A stretch of 64,000 bases of DNA from Rhodocyclaceae bacterium (GTDB taxonomy: Bacteria; Pseudomonadota; Gammaproteobacteria; Burkholderiales; CAIKXV01): the NCBI GenBank assembly GCA_020248265.1, contig JADCHX010000008.1:124001-188000 (forward strand), in the 5' to 3' direction. Position numbers and translations under genes: made by a program. The notes under the pieces are model-generated. The model was not told where the DNA came from. It ran no database searches and worked only from the letters and a program-made list of their open reading frames with translations. Shown here one piece after another: positions 27,361 through 40,462 of the stretch (positions are counted from its first letter, which is position 1; every line of letters starts with the position of its first letter).

Positions 27361-27492
27361 GTGCTGCAGGGTGGACGGATGCTCTTCGAGTTCGACTGCA
27401 AGGAGCCTCGCTTCCGGACCCTTGCCATCGACAACTACACGAGGAAGGGCGTTCTGCGAGCCAAGGGCGCCGAGATCTGCCACCGCGCGTGA
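27361..27492 (+). pseudogene. fragment of a small secreted-protein gene fused to a duplicated thiC tail
   Basis: In frame, the sequence gives VLQGGRMLFEFDCKEPRFRT, which resembles the core RSGRMLMELDCKEGRSRF of the secreted protein at 55866 and the FRVLQEFDCKEGRYRQ of that at 48850. After about 14 more codons it runs into KGAEICHRA and a TGA, the duplicated end of thiC (KGAEIYHRA). No start codon or signal peptide precedes it. It looks like a rearrangement joint rather than a gene. Confidence 0.6.
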
Positions 27493-27551
27493 TGCCACCG
27501 CCGAGGGGCGCGCCGCGAGGCGCGCTCACTCGGCGATCACGGCGCCGGTCG
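27462..27551. repeat. 90-bp repeat, copy 2 (thiC tail duplicate)
   Basis: Direct copy of 24365-24454 with about four mismatches. It includes the last nine thiC codons (one changed, TAC to TGC) and the downstream GC-rich stretch. It is 3.1 kb from copy 1, in the same orientation. Confidence 0.85.
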
Positions 27552-27614
27552 ATGCGCGGGTCGTCGGGGACGTGTCGTGCGCGAGCCTGCGGCGATCTTC
27601 GTGCATCGAAGTAC

Positions 27615-29312
27615 TCAGCCGGCGTGCAGCATCCACACCAGCACGGTGCCGCCGATGGAGATGAGGATGTGTCCGAACGCGACGGTGCTCGAGTAGCCGA
27701 TCACGGCGACCGGGCTGTCGGAGCGATCCTGTACCGCTGCGAGCGCGGCGGTCATGGTCTGCGCGCCGGCCAGCGCGCCCAGCAGCAGCAGCGGCTCGAT
27801 GCGCAGCAGGTAGCGCCCGACCAGCAGTCCCACGAACTGCGGCACCAGCGTGACCACGATGCCGCCCAGGAACACGGACAGTCCGATCTCGCGGATCGCG
27901 TCGACGAAGACCGGTCCGGCCTTGAGGCCGATCATGGCCACGAAGGCCGACAGGCCCAGCGACTTCATGAACTCGATCGCCGCGGCCGGGATGTGCGCGA
28001 AACCCGGGTGCTGCGCGTTGCGCCAGCCGAGCGCAAGCCCGACCAGCAGCACCGCGACGCTGCTGCCCAGCGCGATGTGCAGCCCGGCGACCGGGAGCGA
28101 GAGCAGCACGCCGGCCAGCGCCCCGGCGCCGATCGCCAGTCCGAGCGCGACGAAGTCGGCCCCGCGCGGTGAGCGCGCGGGTTCGCCTGCGAGACTCGCA
28201 ATACGATCGACCGCGGGCGCGAGTCCGTGCAGCGTGATCACGTCGCCCTGTTCGAGGCGGGTCTGTGGCGCGACCGGCAGCGATCGCCCGGCGCGCCGGA
28301 TCGCCTGCAGGAACACGCCGCGGAAGGCGGTGGTCTCGGCCCGCAGTTCCGCCACCGAACGGCCGACCACCGAGGCGTGGCTGAGCACCACGTCGCGCGT
28401 GGCGACCGGAACGTCGAGCAGCCTGCGGTCGTGGACTTCCTCGGCCACGCCGGCGAGCAGGCGCACCATGGTCTCGCGGGCGGCGATCACTGCTACCACG
28501 TCGCCCGCGCGCAGTACTGTCTCCGGCTGCGCGTCGATCACTTCGCCGTCGCGACGGATGCGCTCGATGAACAGGCGTGCGGGTGCCGCGCTGCGCTCGG
28601 CCTCGGCCACCGGAAGCCCGACCACCCGATGGCGCGGCTCAAGCCGGTAGGCGCGCATCGCGAACATCCGCCAGCCGGAGTCGACCCCATCCGCCTCGCG
28701 CGACAGGCCCATCGCCGCCTCGAGGCGGCGGGCGTCGGCGCGCAGGTCCACCCGCAGCAGCCACGGGCCGACATAGCCGCAGAAGACGATCACCCCGATC
28801 GTGCCGAAGAGATAGGTGAGGGCGTCGGCCACCGGGATCTGCGCGATCAGCCGCGACTTCTCCTCCGCCGAGATCGGCAGCGCACGGATCGCCTCGCTCG
28901 CCGTGCCGATCACCGGGGATTCGGTCAAGCCGCCCGACATCATGCCGACGGCGTAGCCCAGTTCGAGATCGAGCAGTTTCGCCATCGCCCAGGCGGTGAG
29001 CAGGCCGGCGAGCGGAATCACGCTGCCCAGCACCGCCCAGCGCCAGCCCGCATCGCGAAGGCCGCGCACGAACCCCGGCCCGGCCGAGTAGCCGATCCCG
29101 AACATGAAAAGCAGGAACAGCAGCTGCTTCGCGGTGTCGGCCACGGGGACCTCGACCGCGTAGCCCACCAGCAGCCCGGCAATCAGCGAACCCGTGACCG
29201 GGCCGAAGCCTACGCCGCGCACGCTGAAACGGCCGATCCAGTAGCCCAGCCCGATCGCGAGAAAAACTGCGATCTCCGGGTGTGTGCGCAGCGTCGCGGC
29301 CAGTACGTCCAT
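27615..29312 (-). CDS. AspT/YidE-type transporter (aspartate:alanine antiporter family)
   Basis: 565 residues. Two hydrophobic halves each with the duplicated AspT/YidE/YbjL domain (about residues 1-165 and 390-565; LFMFGIGYSAGPGFVRGLRD and FVAMIGLKAGPVFVDAIRE are the matching segments) flank a hydrophilic middle with two RCK_C (TrkA-C) domains (about residues 210-370). The family exchanges amino acids such as aspartate and alanine across the inner membrane; this substrate is not known. The TESPVIGTASEAI and GAQTMTAALAAVQD segments are the paired pore motifs. It stands alone. Confidence 0.82.
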   Translation of the reverse strand: MDVLAATLRTHPEIAVFLAIGLGYWIGRFSVRGVGFGPVTGSLIAGLLVGYAVEVPVADTAKQLLFLLFMFGIGYSAGPGFVRGLRDAGWRWAVLGSVIPLAGLLTAWAMAKLLDLELGYAVGMMSGGLTESPVIGTASEAIRALPISAEEKSRLIAQIPVADALTYLFGTIGVIVFCGYVGPWLLRVDLRADARRLEAAMGLSREADGVDSGWRMFAMRAYRLEPRHRVVGLPVAEAERSAAPARLFIERIRRDGEVIDAQPETVLRAGDVVAVIAARETMVRLLAGVAEEVHDRRLLDVPVATRDVVLSHASVVGRSVAELRAETTAFRGVFLQAIRRAGRSLPVAPQTRLEQGDVITLHGLAPAVDRIASLAGEPARSPRGADFVALGLAIGAGALAGVLLSLPVAGLHIALGSSVAVLLVGLALGWRNAQHPGFAHIPAAAIEFMKSLGLSAFVAMIGLKAGPVFVDAIREIGLSVFLGGIVVTLVPQFVGLLVGRYLLRIEPLLLLGALAGAQTMTAALAAVQDRSDSPVAVIGYSSTVAFGHILISIGGTVLVWMLHAG

Positions 29313-29479
29313 GGGGGCTCCGCGGGGGTTAATTGCTTCCCGGCGCGCAGACGATAGTATGACTGCCAGAACAGCGCAAGGCCGCCGCCGGGCGAGCCGC
29401 TGCTGCAGTTACTCGCCAACGACCTGGGCCAAAACGTATCTGACGATCCTGTGCGGCCCGAGTACGACTTGTCAGGCTG

Positions 29480-29519
29480 GCCAGCTCAGCTGGCACGGAC
29501 GGCACGGAACTTCCGTGCC
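29480..29519 (-). terminator. two tandem hairpins downstream of the RND operon
   Basis: GCCAGCT-C-AGCTGGC (29480-29494) and GGCACGGA-ACT-TCCGTGCC (29501-29519) are both perfect inverted repeats, just beyond the operon's last stop at 29534. There is no T tract, so they may act as RNA stabilisers or as rho-assisted terminators. The rest of 29313-29479 shows no gene. Confidence 0.45.
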
Positions 29520-29533
29520 ATCCCTCGCCCGGG

Positions 29534-30907
29534 TCAGCGACTCTCCCAACCTCCGCCGAGCGCGCGATAGGCCTGTACCAGCGCGAGCTGGCGATTGAGC
29601 TTCGAATTGACCAGTTCGGTCTCGGCAGAGAGCAGCTGCCGCTGTGCATCGAGTACTTCGAGGTAGCTGACCACGCCAGCAGCAAAGCGTCGGTCGGCCA
29701 GGCGCAGCGCCTCTCGGGTTGCGGTTGCGCGCCTGGCCTGCTGTTCGAATTCCGCGCCGCTGCGGTCGTAGGCGGTCAGTGCATCTGCCACCTCGCGCAG
29801 TGCATTGAGCACGGCCGAGCGATAGGCGAGCACGGCCTGCTCGCTGCGCGCGACAGCCGCATCGCGGTTTGCCACCAGCGCACCGCCCGCATAGAGCGCC
29901 TGCGAGACGTTCGGGCCCAGCGAGGCCACGTCCTGCGTGCCACCCCGCAAAAACTGGTCGAGCTGGCCGCTGATCGCACCGAAGGCACCAGTGATCGAGA
30001 GGCTGGGCAGGAACAGCGCCTTCGCCTCGCCCACGCGCGCATTGGCCGCCACCATCCGCTGCTCCGACTGGCGCAGGTCCGGCCGCCGTTCGAGCATCGA
30101 CGACGGCAGCCCCGCCGGCAGTGCCGCGGGCAACTGAAGAACCGCAGGCAGCGCGGGGCCCGGACCGGGCGGACGTCCCTGCAGAAGCGCCAGCACGTTC
30201 TCGAGTGCCGCAATCTGGCGCTGGATCGAGGGCAGCCGGGCCTCGGTGGAGGCGAGCTGTCCTTCGGCCTGCCGCACTTCCGCTGCCGACACGATGCCGG
30301 CCTTGTTGCGCCTCTGCATCAGGCGCAGTGCATCGCGCTGCAGTTGCGCGCTGCGTTCGGTGGCGTCGAGTACCTCGCGCGCGCCGCCCAGTTCGAAGTA
30401 ACGGCTGGCGGTCTCGGCCACCAGCGACACGCTCGCGCCCGCCGCCGCTGCGCGCTGTCCGGCGAGATCCGCTCCGCTCGCCTCGACCCGGCGCTCGATG
30501 CGGCCCCAGAGATCGATCTCCCAGGACAGCAGACCCGCCGCGAGGAAACGCGAAGTGAGCGCGTCGCCCGGGTTGCGTGGAACCACCTGCGTGCTCAGCC
30601 CCAATGATGCCTGCGGCAGGCGCTCTGAACGCACCAGCGCGAGGGTTGCCTGCGCCTCGCGCACGCGCGCTGCCGCGGACTGCAGGTCGAGGTTGCCGGC
30701 GAGCACCTGCTCGACCAGCGCCTGCAGTTGCGCGTCGGTGAACACGTTGCGCCAGTCGGCCTCGCCCAGGGAGTCGCCTGCCGCAGCGGGTCCACGGAAG
30801 GCGCCGGGAACGTCGACCGCGGGACGCGCGTAATCGTCGCCGACGACCTTGCATCCCGCGACAGTGAGCAACATCGCGAGTGCGACCGCGCCTGGGGCAC
30901 GCATCAT
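29534..30907 (-). CDS. RND efflux outer-membrane lipoprotein (OprM/NodT family)
   Basis: 457 residues. Signal peptide with lipobox LTVAGC, lipidation Cys at about residue 19. Two TolC-type repeats follow (about residues 55-250 and 265-455), with LDLQSAAARVREAQATL and RRPDLRQSEQRMVAANARVGEAKA as the paired helical segments. It forms the outer-membrane channel of the tripartite pump. Its start overlaps the stop of the RND gene by four bases, giving translational coupling and operon order adaptor-pump-channel. Confidence 0.92.
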   Translation of the reverse strand: MMRAPGAVALAMLLTVAGCKVVGDDYARPAVDVPGAFRGPAAAGDSLGEADWRNVFTDAQLQALVEQVLAGNLDLQSAAARVREAQATLALVRSERLPQASLGLSTQVVPRNPGDALTSRFLAAGLLSWEIDLWGRIERRVEASGADLAGQRAAAAGASVSLVAETASRYFELGGAREVLDATERSAQLQRDALRLMQRRNKAGIVSAAEVRQAEGQLASTEARLPSIQRQIAALENVLALLQGRPPGPGPALPAVLQLPAALPAGLPSSMLERRPDLRQSEQRMVAANARVGEAKALFLPSLSITGAFGAISGQLDQFLRGGTQDVASLGPNVSQALYAGGALVANRDAAVARSEQAVLAYRSAVLNALREVADALTAYDRSGAEFEQQARRATATREALRLADRRFAAGVVSYLEVLDAQRQLLSAETELVNSKLNRQLALVQAYRALGGGWESR

Positions 30908-33900
30908 TCAGAGGCTCCGCGTTGTGCACCGGCGGGCAGCGCGGTCGCCGCGCCGCCTGCCCGGCGCTTGCCGCCGAAGCGCGCGACCAGCCGCTCGACG
31001 GTGACATACAGCACCGGCACGAAGAAGATCGCCAGCAGCGTCGCGGCGAGCATCCCGCTGAACACGGTGATGCCCATCGATACGCGCGACGCCGCACCCG
31101 CACCGCTGGAGAGGATCAGCGGAACCACCCCCAGGATGAACGCAAACGAGGTCATGATGATCGGCCGCAGCCGCAGCTTCGAGGCCTCGATCGCCGCGCT
31201 GACCGGATCTGCGCCCTGGTCGCGGCGCATCTTTGCGAACTCGATGATCAGGATCGCGTTCTTCGCCGCGAGGCCGATCAGCAGCACGATGCCGATCTGC
31301 GCATAGATGTTGTTTGTGAGCCCGGTCAGGAACAGGCCGAGCATCGCGCCGAATATGCCCAGCGGCACCGCGAACAGCACCGCGAACGGCACCGTCCAGC
31401 TTTCGTACAGTGCGGCGAGGAACAGGAACACGAACACGATCGCGAAGGCGAAGACGACCGGCGCCTGCCCGGCCGAAGCCTTCTCCTGCAGGCTGATGCC
31501 GGACCACTCGAAGCCATAGCCGGTGGGCAGCACCTCGCGGGCTACCTGCTCGAGCGCGGCAAGCGCCTGCCCCGAGCTGTAGCCCGGTGCCGCATCGCCG
31601 CCGATGTCGGCGGTACGGAACAGGTTGTAGCGCTGTATCACCGTCGGTGCACTGATCGGCGACGGCACGATCAGCGTCGACAGCGGCACCATCTCGCCCT
31701 TCTGGTTGCGCACGTACATCAGGCCGAGCGACTTGATGTCGGCACGGAACTCTGGCTCGGCCTGCAGCGACACCTTGAAGTTGCGGCCGAAGCGCGAGAA
31801 CTCGTTGACGTTGACGCCGCCGAGGAAGGTCTGCAGCGCGGTCGAGATGTCGTTGATCGGTACGCCGAGCTTCTTCGCCTTCTCGCGGTCGATCTCCAGG
31901 CGGATCGCCGGCGTGCGCGGATCGAACTTCGAATAGATGCTGCCGATCTCGGGCCGCTTGCGCGCGGCATCGGTGAATTCCTGTGCAACGCGCGCCAGGT
32001 CCTGCGGTGTGTTACCGGCACGGTCCTGCAGCTTGAACGAGAAGCCGCCGGTCGCGCCCATGCCGGGGATCGGCGGCGGGTTGAACGGCAGCACGGTAGC
32101 GTCGCGCAGCCCCTGCGCCCGTGTGTAGAAATCGCGGATGATGCTGCGCAGGCCGAGTTCCGGCGTCGTACGCTCTTCCCACGGCTTGAGCGCGATCACC
32201 ACCAGCGCGCTGTCGGACTGCACGCTGCCGGTGAGCAGGTTGTAGCCGTTGATGATCAGCGAGCGTTCGGCGCCCGGCGTCGCATCGATCAGCTTCTGCA
32301 GGTCGGCCGTCACCGCAAGGGTGCGGTTGAGCGATGCCGCCGGCGGCAGCTGCACCGCGGCGAAGAAGTACCCCTGGTCTTCCGGTGGCACGAAGCCGCC
32401 AGGCACCTTCTGCATCAGCGCGACTGCGGTGCCGATGAGTATGCCGAGCACCAGCAGCACGAGCACGCTGGAGCGGATCGCACGCGCGACACCGGCACCA
32501 TAACGCTCGGTGATCGCGTTGAACACGGTGTTGAAGCCGTTGAAGAAGCGCCCGAGCAGGCCGGGCTTTGCGTGGTGGTCTTTCGGCTGCAGCAGGAGCG
32601 CGCACAGCGCCGGAGTCAGCGTCAATGCGACTACCGCCGAGAGCAGCGTCGATACGGCGACGGTGATCGCGAACTGCTGGTACATGACGCCGGCGATACC
32701 CCCGAGGAAGCCTACCGGCACGAACACCGCCGCCAGGATCAGCGCGATCGCGATCACCGGGCCGGTCACTTCCTCCATCGCCTTGATCGTCGCGTCGCGC
32801 GGCGACAGTCCGTTGGCGTGCATGTGGTGCTCGACTGCTTCGACCACCACGATCGCGTCATCGACGACGATGCCGATCGCCAGCACCATGCCGAACAGGG
32901 TGAGCGTGTTGATGGTGAAGCCGAGCAGCACGAACGCCGCGAACGTCGCCACCAGCGACACCGGCACTGCGATCATCGGGATCACCGTCGCACGCCAGCT
33001 CTGCAGGAACAGGAACACGACGACCAGCACCAGCAGCAGCGCCTCCACGAACGTGTGCACCACCTCTTCCAGCGAGGCCTTCACGAAGATCGTGTTGTCG
33101 ATCACGATCTCGTGCGCGAGGTCCGCCGGATAGGCGGAGGCCAGTTCCTGCAGCTGCGCCTTGATCAGCGCCGAGGTCTCGATCGCGCTCGCGTCCGGTG
33201 TCAGGCTGATCGAGAACGCGGTGGCCGGCCTGCCGTTGTAGCGCGTGCTGAAGAAGTAATCCTTCGAGCCCAGCTCGACCCGCCCGATGTCCTTCACCCG
33301 GATCACCGAGCCGTCGGGTTGCGCGCGGATGATGATGTTGGCGAACTCGTCGGCCTGCTCGAGCTGCCCGCGCACCTGCAGGCCGTACTGGAACTGCTGC
33401 GACGGCGGCGACGGCTGGGCGCCGATCTGGCCTGCCGGTGCCTGCACGTTCTGCTCCTGCACCGCGCGGTAGACGTCTGCCGGCGTGATGCCCAGGCGCG
33501 ACATCCGGTCGGGGCGCAGCCAGATGCGCATGCCGAACTCCGACCCGAACACCTGCACGGTGCCGACGCCCTTGATCCGCTTGATCGCCTCGACGACGTT
33601 GATCGACAGGTAATTGTTGACGAACAGCTCGTCGTAGGTGCCGTTGGGCGAGAACAGCGCCACGTACATCAGCACGTCGGGCGTGCTCTTGGTCGTCGAC
33701 AGGCCCGCCGACAGCACCTCGGACGGCAACTGCGCATTGGCCTGCGATACCCGGTTCTGCACCTGCACCGCGGCGATGTCGGCGTTGCGATCGAGGCCGA
33801 AGGTCACGTCGAGGGCATAGGCACCGTTGCCGGCCGCACTCGAGGACATGTACAGCATGCCCTCGACGCCGTTGACCTGCTTCTCGATCGCCTGCGACAC

Positions 33901-34080
33901 CGCGCGCTCGACCACCTCGGCGTTCGCGCCGGGGTAGGCTGCACTGACGCGGATCGTCGGCAGCGTGATCTGCGGGAACTGTGCGATCGGCAGGCTCAGG
34001 CCGGCGACCGCGCCGGCGATGGTCATGACCAGCGCGATCACGATCGCGAGGACCGGGCGGTCGATGAAGACACGGACCAT
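30904..34080 (-). CDS. RND multidrug efflux pump, HAE1 family (AcrB/MexB-like)
   Basis: 1058 residues from MVRVFIDRPVLAIVIALVMT; a longer frame to 34140 enters the adaptor gene and is not needed. Twelve membrane helices with two large periplasmic loops are apparent. Proton-relay residues are present: the Asp pair in GIVVDDAIVVVEAVEHH (TM4) and Lys in GLAAKNAILIIEFAK (TM10). PNGTYDELFVNNYLSINVV and the PPEDQGYFFAAVQLP porter segment match AcrB. It exports hydrophobic drugs or metabolites from the periplasm and membrane using the proton gradient. The start is seven bases after the adaptor stop. Confidence 0.95.
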   Translation of the reverse strand: MVRVFIDRPVLAIVIALVMTIAGAVAGLSLPIAQFPQITLPTIRVSAAYPGANAEVVERAVSQAIEKQVNGVEGMLYMSSSAAGNGAYALDVTFGLDRNADIAAVQVQNRVSQANAQLPSEVLSAGLSTTKSTPDVLMYVALFSPNGTYDELFVNNYLSINVVEAIKRIKGVGTVQVFGSEFGMRIWLRPDRMSRLGITPADVYRAVQEQNVQAPAGQIGAQPSPPSQQFQYGLQVRGQLEQADEFANIIIRAQPDGSVIRVKDIGRVELGSKDYFFSTRYNGRPATAFSISLTPDASAIETSALIKAQLQELASAYPADLAHEIVIDNTIFVKASLEEVVHTFVEALLLVLVVVFLFLQSWRATVIPMIAVPVSLVATFAAFVLLGFTINTLTLFGMVLAIGIVVDDAIVVVEAVEHHMHANGLSPRDATIKAMEEVTGPVIAIALILAAVFVPVGFLGGIAGVMYQQFAITVAVSTLLSAVVALTLTPALCALLLQPKDHHAKPGLLGRFFNGFNTVFNAITERYGAGVARAIRSSVLVLLVLGILIGTAVALMQKVPGGFVPPEDQGYFFAAVQLPPAASLNRTLAVTADLQKLIDATPGAERSLIINGYNLLTGSVQSDSALVVIALKPWEERTTPELGLRSIIRDFYTRAQGLRDATVLPFNPPPIPGMGATGGFSFKLQDRAGNTPQDLARVAQEFTDAARKRPEIGSIYSKFDPRTPAIRLEIDREKAKKLGVPINDISTALQTFLGGVNVNEFSRFGRNFKVSLQAEPEFRADIKSLGLMYVRNQKGEMVPLSTLIVPSPISAPTVIQRYNLFRTADIGGDAAPGYSSGQALAALEQVAREVLPTGYGFEWSGISLQEKASAGQAPVVFAFAIVFVFLFLAALYESWTVPFAVLFAVPLGIFGAMLGLFLTGLTNNIYAQIGIVLLIGLAAKNAILIIEFAKMRRDQGADPVSAAIEASKLRLRPIIMTSFAFILGVVPLILSSGAGAASRVSMGITVFSGMLAATLLAIFFVPVLYVTVERLVARFGGKRRAGGAATALPAGAQRGASE

Positions 34081-34087
34081 GGCGGCG

Positions 34088-35371
34088 CTACTTCTTCGCG
34101 GCGGTCGCAGCCGCACCCGGCGCGGCCGCACCAGCACCACCGGCCGCCGCCAGCGGCATCGGCTTCACGGTGCTGCCTGGACGCGCCCTCTGCAACCCCT
34201 CGACGATCACGTTGTCGCCCGCCTTCAGGCCTTCGCGGATCAGCCACTGATCCCCGATACGATCGCCGGTAACGACCGGCCGCTGCTCGACCTTGCCGTC
34301 GGCAAGCACCACGCTGACGAACGCCCGACCAAGCAACTCCGATACTGCCTTCTGCGGGATGACGATCGCGTCTTTCGCCACCTCGTAGACGACGCGCACC
34401 CGGCCGGTCATGCCCGGGCGCAGGAGATCGCCGGGGTTGGCGAAGACTGCGCGCAGCGTGAGCGTGCCGGTCGTGGAGTTCACCTCGCGGTCGGCGAAGT
34501 CGAAGCGGCCGGTCTGCTCGTACTTCGAGCCGTCGGACAGGATGAGTTCGACCGGCAGCTGCCTGCGCAGCCGCTCGTCTGGCTGGTTAGCTGCGATCCG
34601 GCGCGCGAAGGCGAGGTACTCCGCCTCGGGCACGCTCACATAGGCAAATACCGGATCGAGCGTCGACACGACTGCAAGGACTGTCTGTCCGGCGCTTGCG
34701 AGGCCGCCGACCTCGACCTTCTGCAGGCCGATCTGACCGCTCACCGGTGCCTTCACCTCGGCATAGCTGCGATCGATGCGTGCACGGGTGACGCCTTCCC
34801 TGCGTGAATCGACGACCGATGCCGCCTGCTTGACCGCCGATACCGCCTGGTCGTAGGTCTGCCGCGGGATGGCGTCGTCCACCAGCAGCGGCTCGTAGCG
34901 CGCGACATCCTGCTTCGCACGATCGAGCTGCGCCTCTGCTTCGACCAGTTTCGCCTGCGCGTCGGCCACTGCCGAATCGAGCGACCGCGCGTCGATGACG
35001 AACAGCGTCTGGCCCTCGCGCACGAGCTGCCCCGGCTGGAACAGCTGTTTTTCGATGATGCCGCTGACGCGCGGGCGCAGTTCCACCTCGCGATAGGCGC
35101 GGATGTCGGCGACCAGATCGGCGGTGAGCGGCGTGGTGCGGCTGCTGACCTGCATCACACCGACCTCGGGCACCGGCGGTGCGGACGGTGCTGCGGGCTT
35201 GTCGCATGCCGCGACGCCGAGCAGCAGTGCGCACGCTGCGAAGCGTCGGACCACTGCCGCAAGCCTGGCCTCGATGGACGGAGCGTCAGTGCGCCGGCGA
35301 TCGGGTCCGCGTTCAGCGCTGCGTTTACCCATGGCGACCGGGACGGCAATCATCGGGGCAGGGAAACGCAT
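34088..35371 (-). CDS. RND efflux periplasmic adaptor lipoprotein (membrane fusion protein)
   Basis: 427 residues from the ATG at 35369-35371, preceded by GAGG at suitable distance. A long polar leader is followed by FAACALLLGVAACDK, whose VAAC is a lipobox. The mature part has the lipoyl halves (VSGIIEKQLFQPGQLVREGQTLFVID and AEVKAPVSGQIGLQKVEVGG), a coiled-coil hairpin between them (about residues 130-195) and beta-barrel/membrane-proximal parts to about residue 400. An Ala/Gly tail ends it. The unusually long N-terminus (about 50 residues before the lipobox helix) suggests a later start at 35332 or beyond is also possible. Confidence 0.9.
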   Translation of the reverse strand: MRFPAPMIAVPVAMGKRSAERGPDRRRTDAPSIEARLAAVVRRFAACALLLGVAACDKPAAPSAPPVPEVGVMQVSSRTTPLTADLVADIRAYREVELRPRVSGIIEKQLFQPGQLVREGQTLFVIDARSLDSAVADAQAKLVEAEAQLDRAKQDVARYEPLLVDDAIPRQTYDQAVSAVKQAASVVDSRREGVTRARIDRSYAEVKAPVSGQIGLQKVEVGGLASAGQTVLAVVSTLDPVFAYVSVPEAEYLAFARRIAANQPDERLRRQLPVELILSDGSKYEQTGRFDFADREVNSTTGTLTLRAVFANPGDLLRPGMTGRVRVVYEVAKDAIVIPQKAVSELLGRAFVSVVLADGKVEQRPVVTGDRIGDQWLIREGLKAGDNVIVEGLQRARPGSTVKPMPLAAAGGAGAAAPGAAATAAKK

Positions 35372-35557
35372 CGGTGAAGCCTCGTTGGGCAGAGAGTGGG
35401 GCGTGCAGCCAGGTCATCGCCATGTCGATTTCTGCAGCCGACAATGCTGACCGAGCAGTCCACGACGATTCGAACGAGAGTCTATCAACTCGTTCATGAC
35501 ACAGCTACGCGTTGCGAAAACGTACCCGGCGGGTGGTGTCCTGGGTCATCAGCCCGG

Positions 35558-39193
<3,636 letters not shown>

Positions 39194-39575
39194 GCAGTTG
39201 ATCCGTTCGTTCCGTGGTCGTCTCGGTACAGTCGTCCGGCGCCTGCCCGGCAAGGCAGGCAGAGTGGCGAAGGACTGCGTTGGAGGGTTCGATGCGCCCA
39301 GTTCGTGGGCGCGATCAGGCGGGATCGCCGGGCGGGTTTCGGCGTACCGCGTTTCTGAGGTTGGACAGCGAATTGCAAACCCGCAGCGGACGCTGCTTCG
39401 ACTGCGGGGTCTTCCGCGTGTTTCGCACTGCACGCACGCCGTTCGGACTGGCGACGCGGGAGCAGTTCGATCACCGCATGTTGTTGGTGTGGTCCGGAAG
39501 GATTCCTCGGACACGATTCATTGTAACCGCGCCCGACCGGGAAGACCAGCCCCCCTTGTGTACCATTCCCTCAGC
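39194..39575. other. gene-free region between SNF2 helicase and uppP
   Basis: About 380 bases between divergent genes. Open frames here overlap each other and show no domain. It must hold the promoters of both neighbours, but no clear -35/-10 pair is called. Confidence 0.4.
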
Positions 39576-39598
39576 CGACGGCGTCGCCGACGCCGTCG
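39576..39598 (+). promoter_or_regulatory. 10-bp perfect hairpin in the uppP leader
   Basis: CGACGGCGTC-GCC-GACGCCGTCG forms a perfect stem with a three-base loop, 32 bases before the uppP GTG start and just ahead of its ribosome-binding site. It could stabilise the leader, act as an attenuator, or be the remains of an operator. No T tract follows. Confidence 0.4.
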
Positions 39599-39630
39599 CG
39601 CCCCCGGTTGAATTCAGGGAGTGGTCGACG

Positions 39631-40428
39631 GTGGAATTTCTTGGTCTGTGGCATGCGGTCATGCTGGGCGTCCTCGAAGGACTCACCGAGTTCCTGCCTG
39701 TCTCGAGTACCGGCCACCTCATCATCGCCCAGGACATGTTCGGCTTGAACGATGCCCGCGGCAAGGCGTTTGCGATCTTCATCCAGTTGGGCGCCATCCT
39801 GGCGGTGTGCGTGGCCTATCGCGACAAGCTGTTCGAAGTGACCGCTGGCCTGGGCCGCGATCCGTCGGCGCGCCGGTTCGTGGCCAACGTGCTGATCGCG
39901 TTCATTCCGGCCATGGTGATGGGCGCGGTGCTGCACGGCGTGATCAAGACCTATCTGTTCTCGCCGGTCACGGTGGCCGTTGCGCTGATCGTCGGCGGCG
40001 TGGTCATCCTGTGGGTGGAGTCACGGCCGCGCCAGCCGCGCGTGCGCGACATCGACGATCTCACCTGGCTCGATGCGCTGAAGGTCGGGCTCTGCCAGTG
40101 CGTCGCACTGTTCCCCGGCGCCTCGCGCGCCGGGTCGACGATCATCGGCGGCATGCTGGTCGGGTTGTCGCGCGAGACCGCGACCCGCTTCTCGTTCTTC
40201 CTCGCGATGCCGACGATGGCCGCCGCGGTGACCTATGACCTCTACAAGAATGCCGCCATCCTGTCCTGGGACGACGCCGGTGCGTTCGCCGCAGGCTTCG
40301 TGGCGGCGTTCATCACGGCGCTGGTGACGGTGCAGGCGCTGCTTGCCTACGTCTCGCGGCACAGCTTCGCGCCGTTCGGCTGGTACCGGATCGCGCTCGG
40401 ACTGGTCGTGCTGTGGTACTTCCTGTAG
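39631..40428 (+). CDS. uppP: undecaprenyl-diphosphatase
   Basis: 265 residues from the GTG at 39631, which has AGGGAG nine bases upstream; longer frames to 39214 do not resemble the family. Catalytic motifs EGLTEFLPVSSTGHLI (about residues 13-28) and PGASRAGSTIIGG (about residues 167-179) are intact, with about eight membrane helices. It recycles the lipid carrier for cell-wall and O-antigen synthesis by removing one phosphate from undecaprenyl diphosphate in the inner membrane, and gives bacitracin tolerance. It converges with a rhodanese gene. Confidence 0.93.
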   Translation: MEFLGLWHAVMLGVLEGLTEFLPVSSTGHLIIAQDMFGLNDARGKAFAIFIQLGAILAVCVAYRDKLFEVTAGLGRDPSARRFVANVLIAFIPAMVMGAVLHGVIKTYLFSPVTVAVALIVGGVVILWVESRPRQPRVRDIDDLTWLDALKVGLCQCVALFPGASRAGSTIIGGMLVGLSRETATRFSFFLAMPTMAAAVTYDLYKNAAILSWDDAGAFAAGFVAAFITALVTVQALLAYVSRHSFAPFGWYRIALGLVVLWYFL

Positions 40429-40462
40429 CGACGGCCAGGGTGCCCGGCGTTGCCCGTGTTCC

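Noticed and set aside
30880-34272. Long plus-strand frame of 1130 residues over the RND genes
   Set aside because: It is the antisense shadow of the efflux pump, with no domain and biased composition.
39194-39514. Upstream extension of the SNF2 frame
   Set aside because: No similarity beyond the SWIM-domain start at 39193, and it would cover the uppP promoter region.
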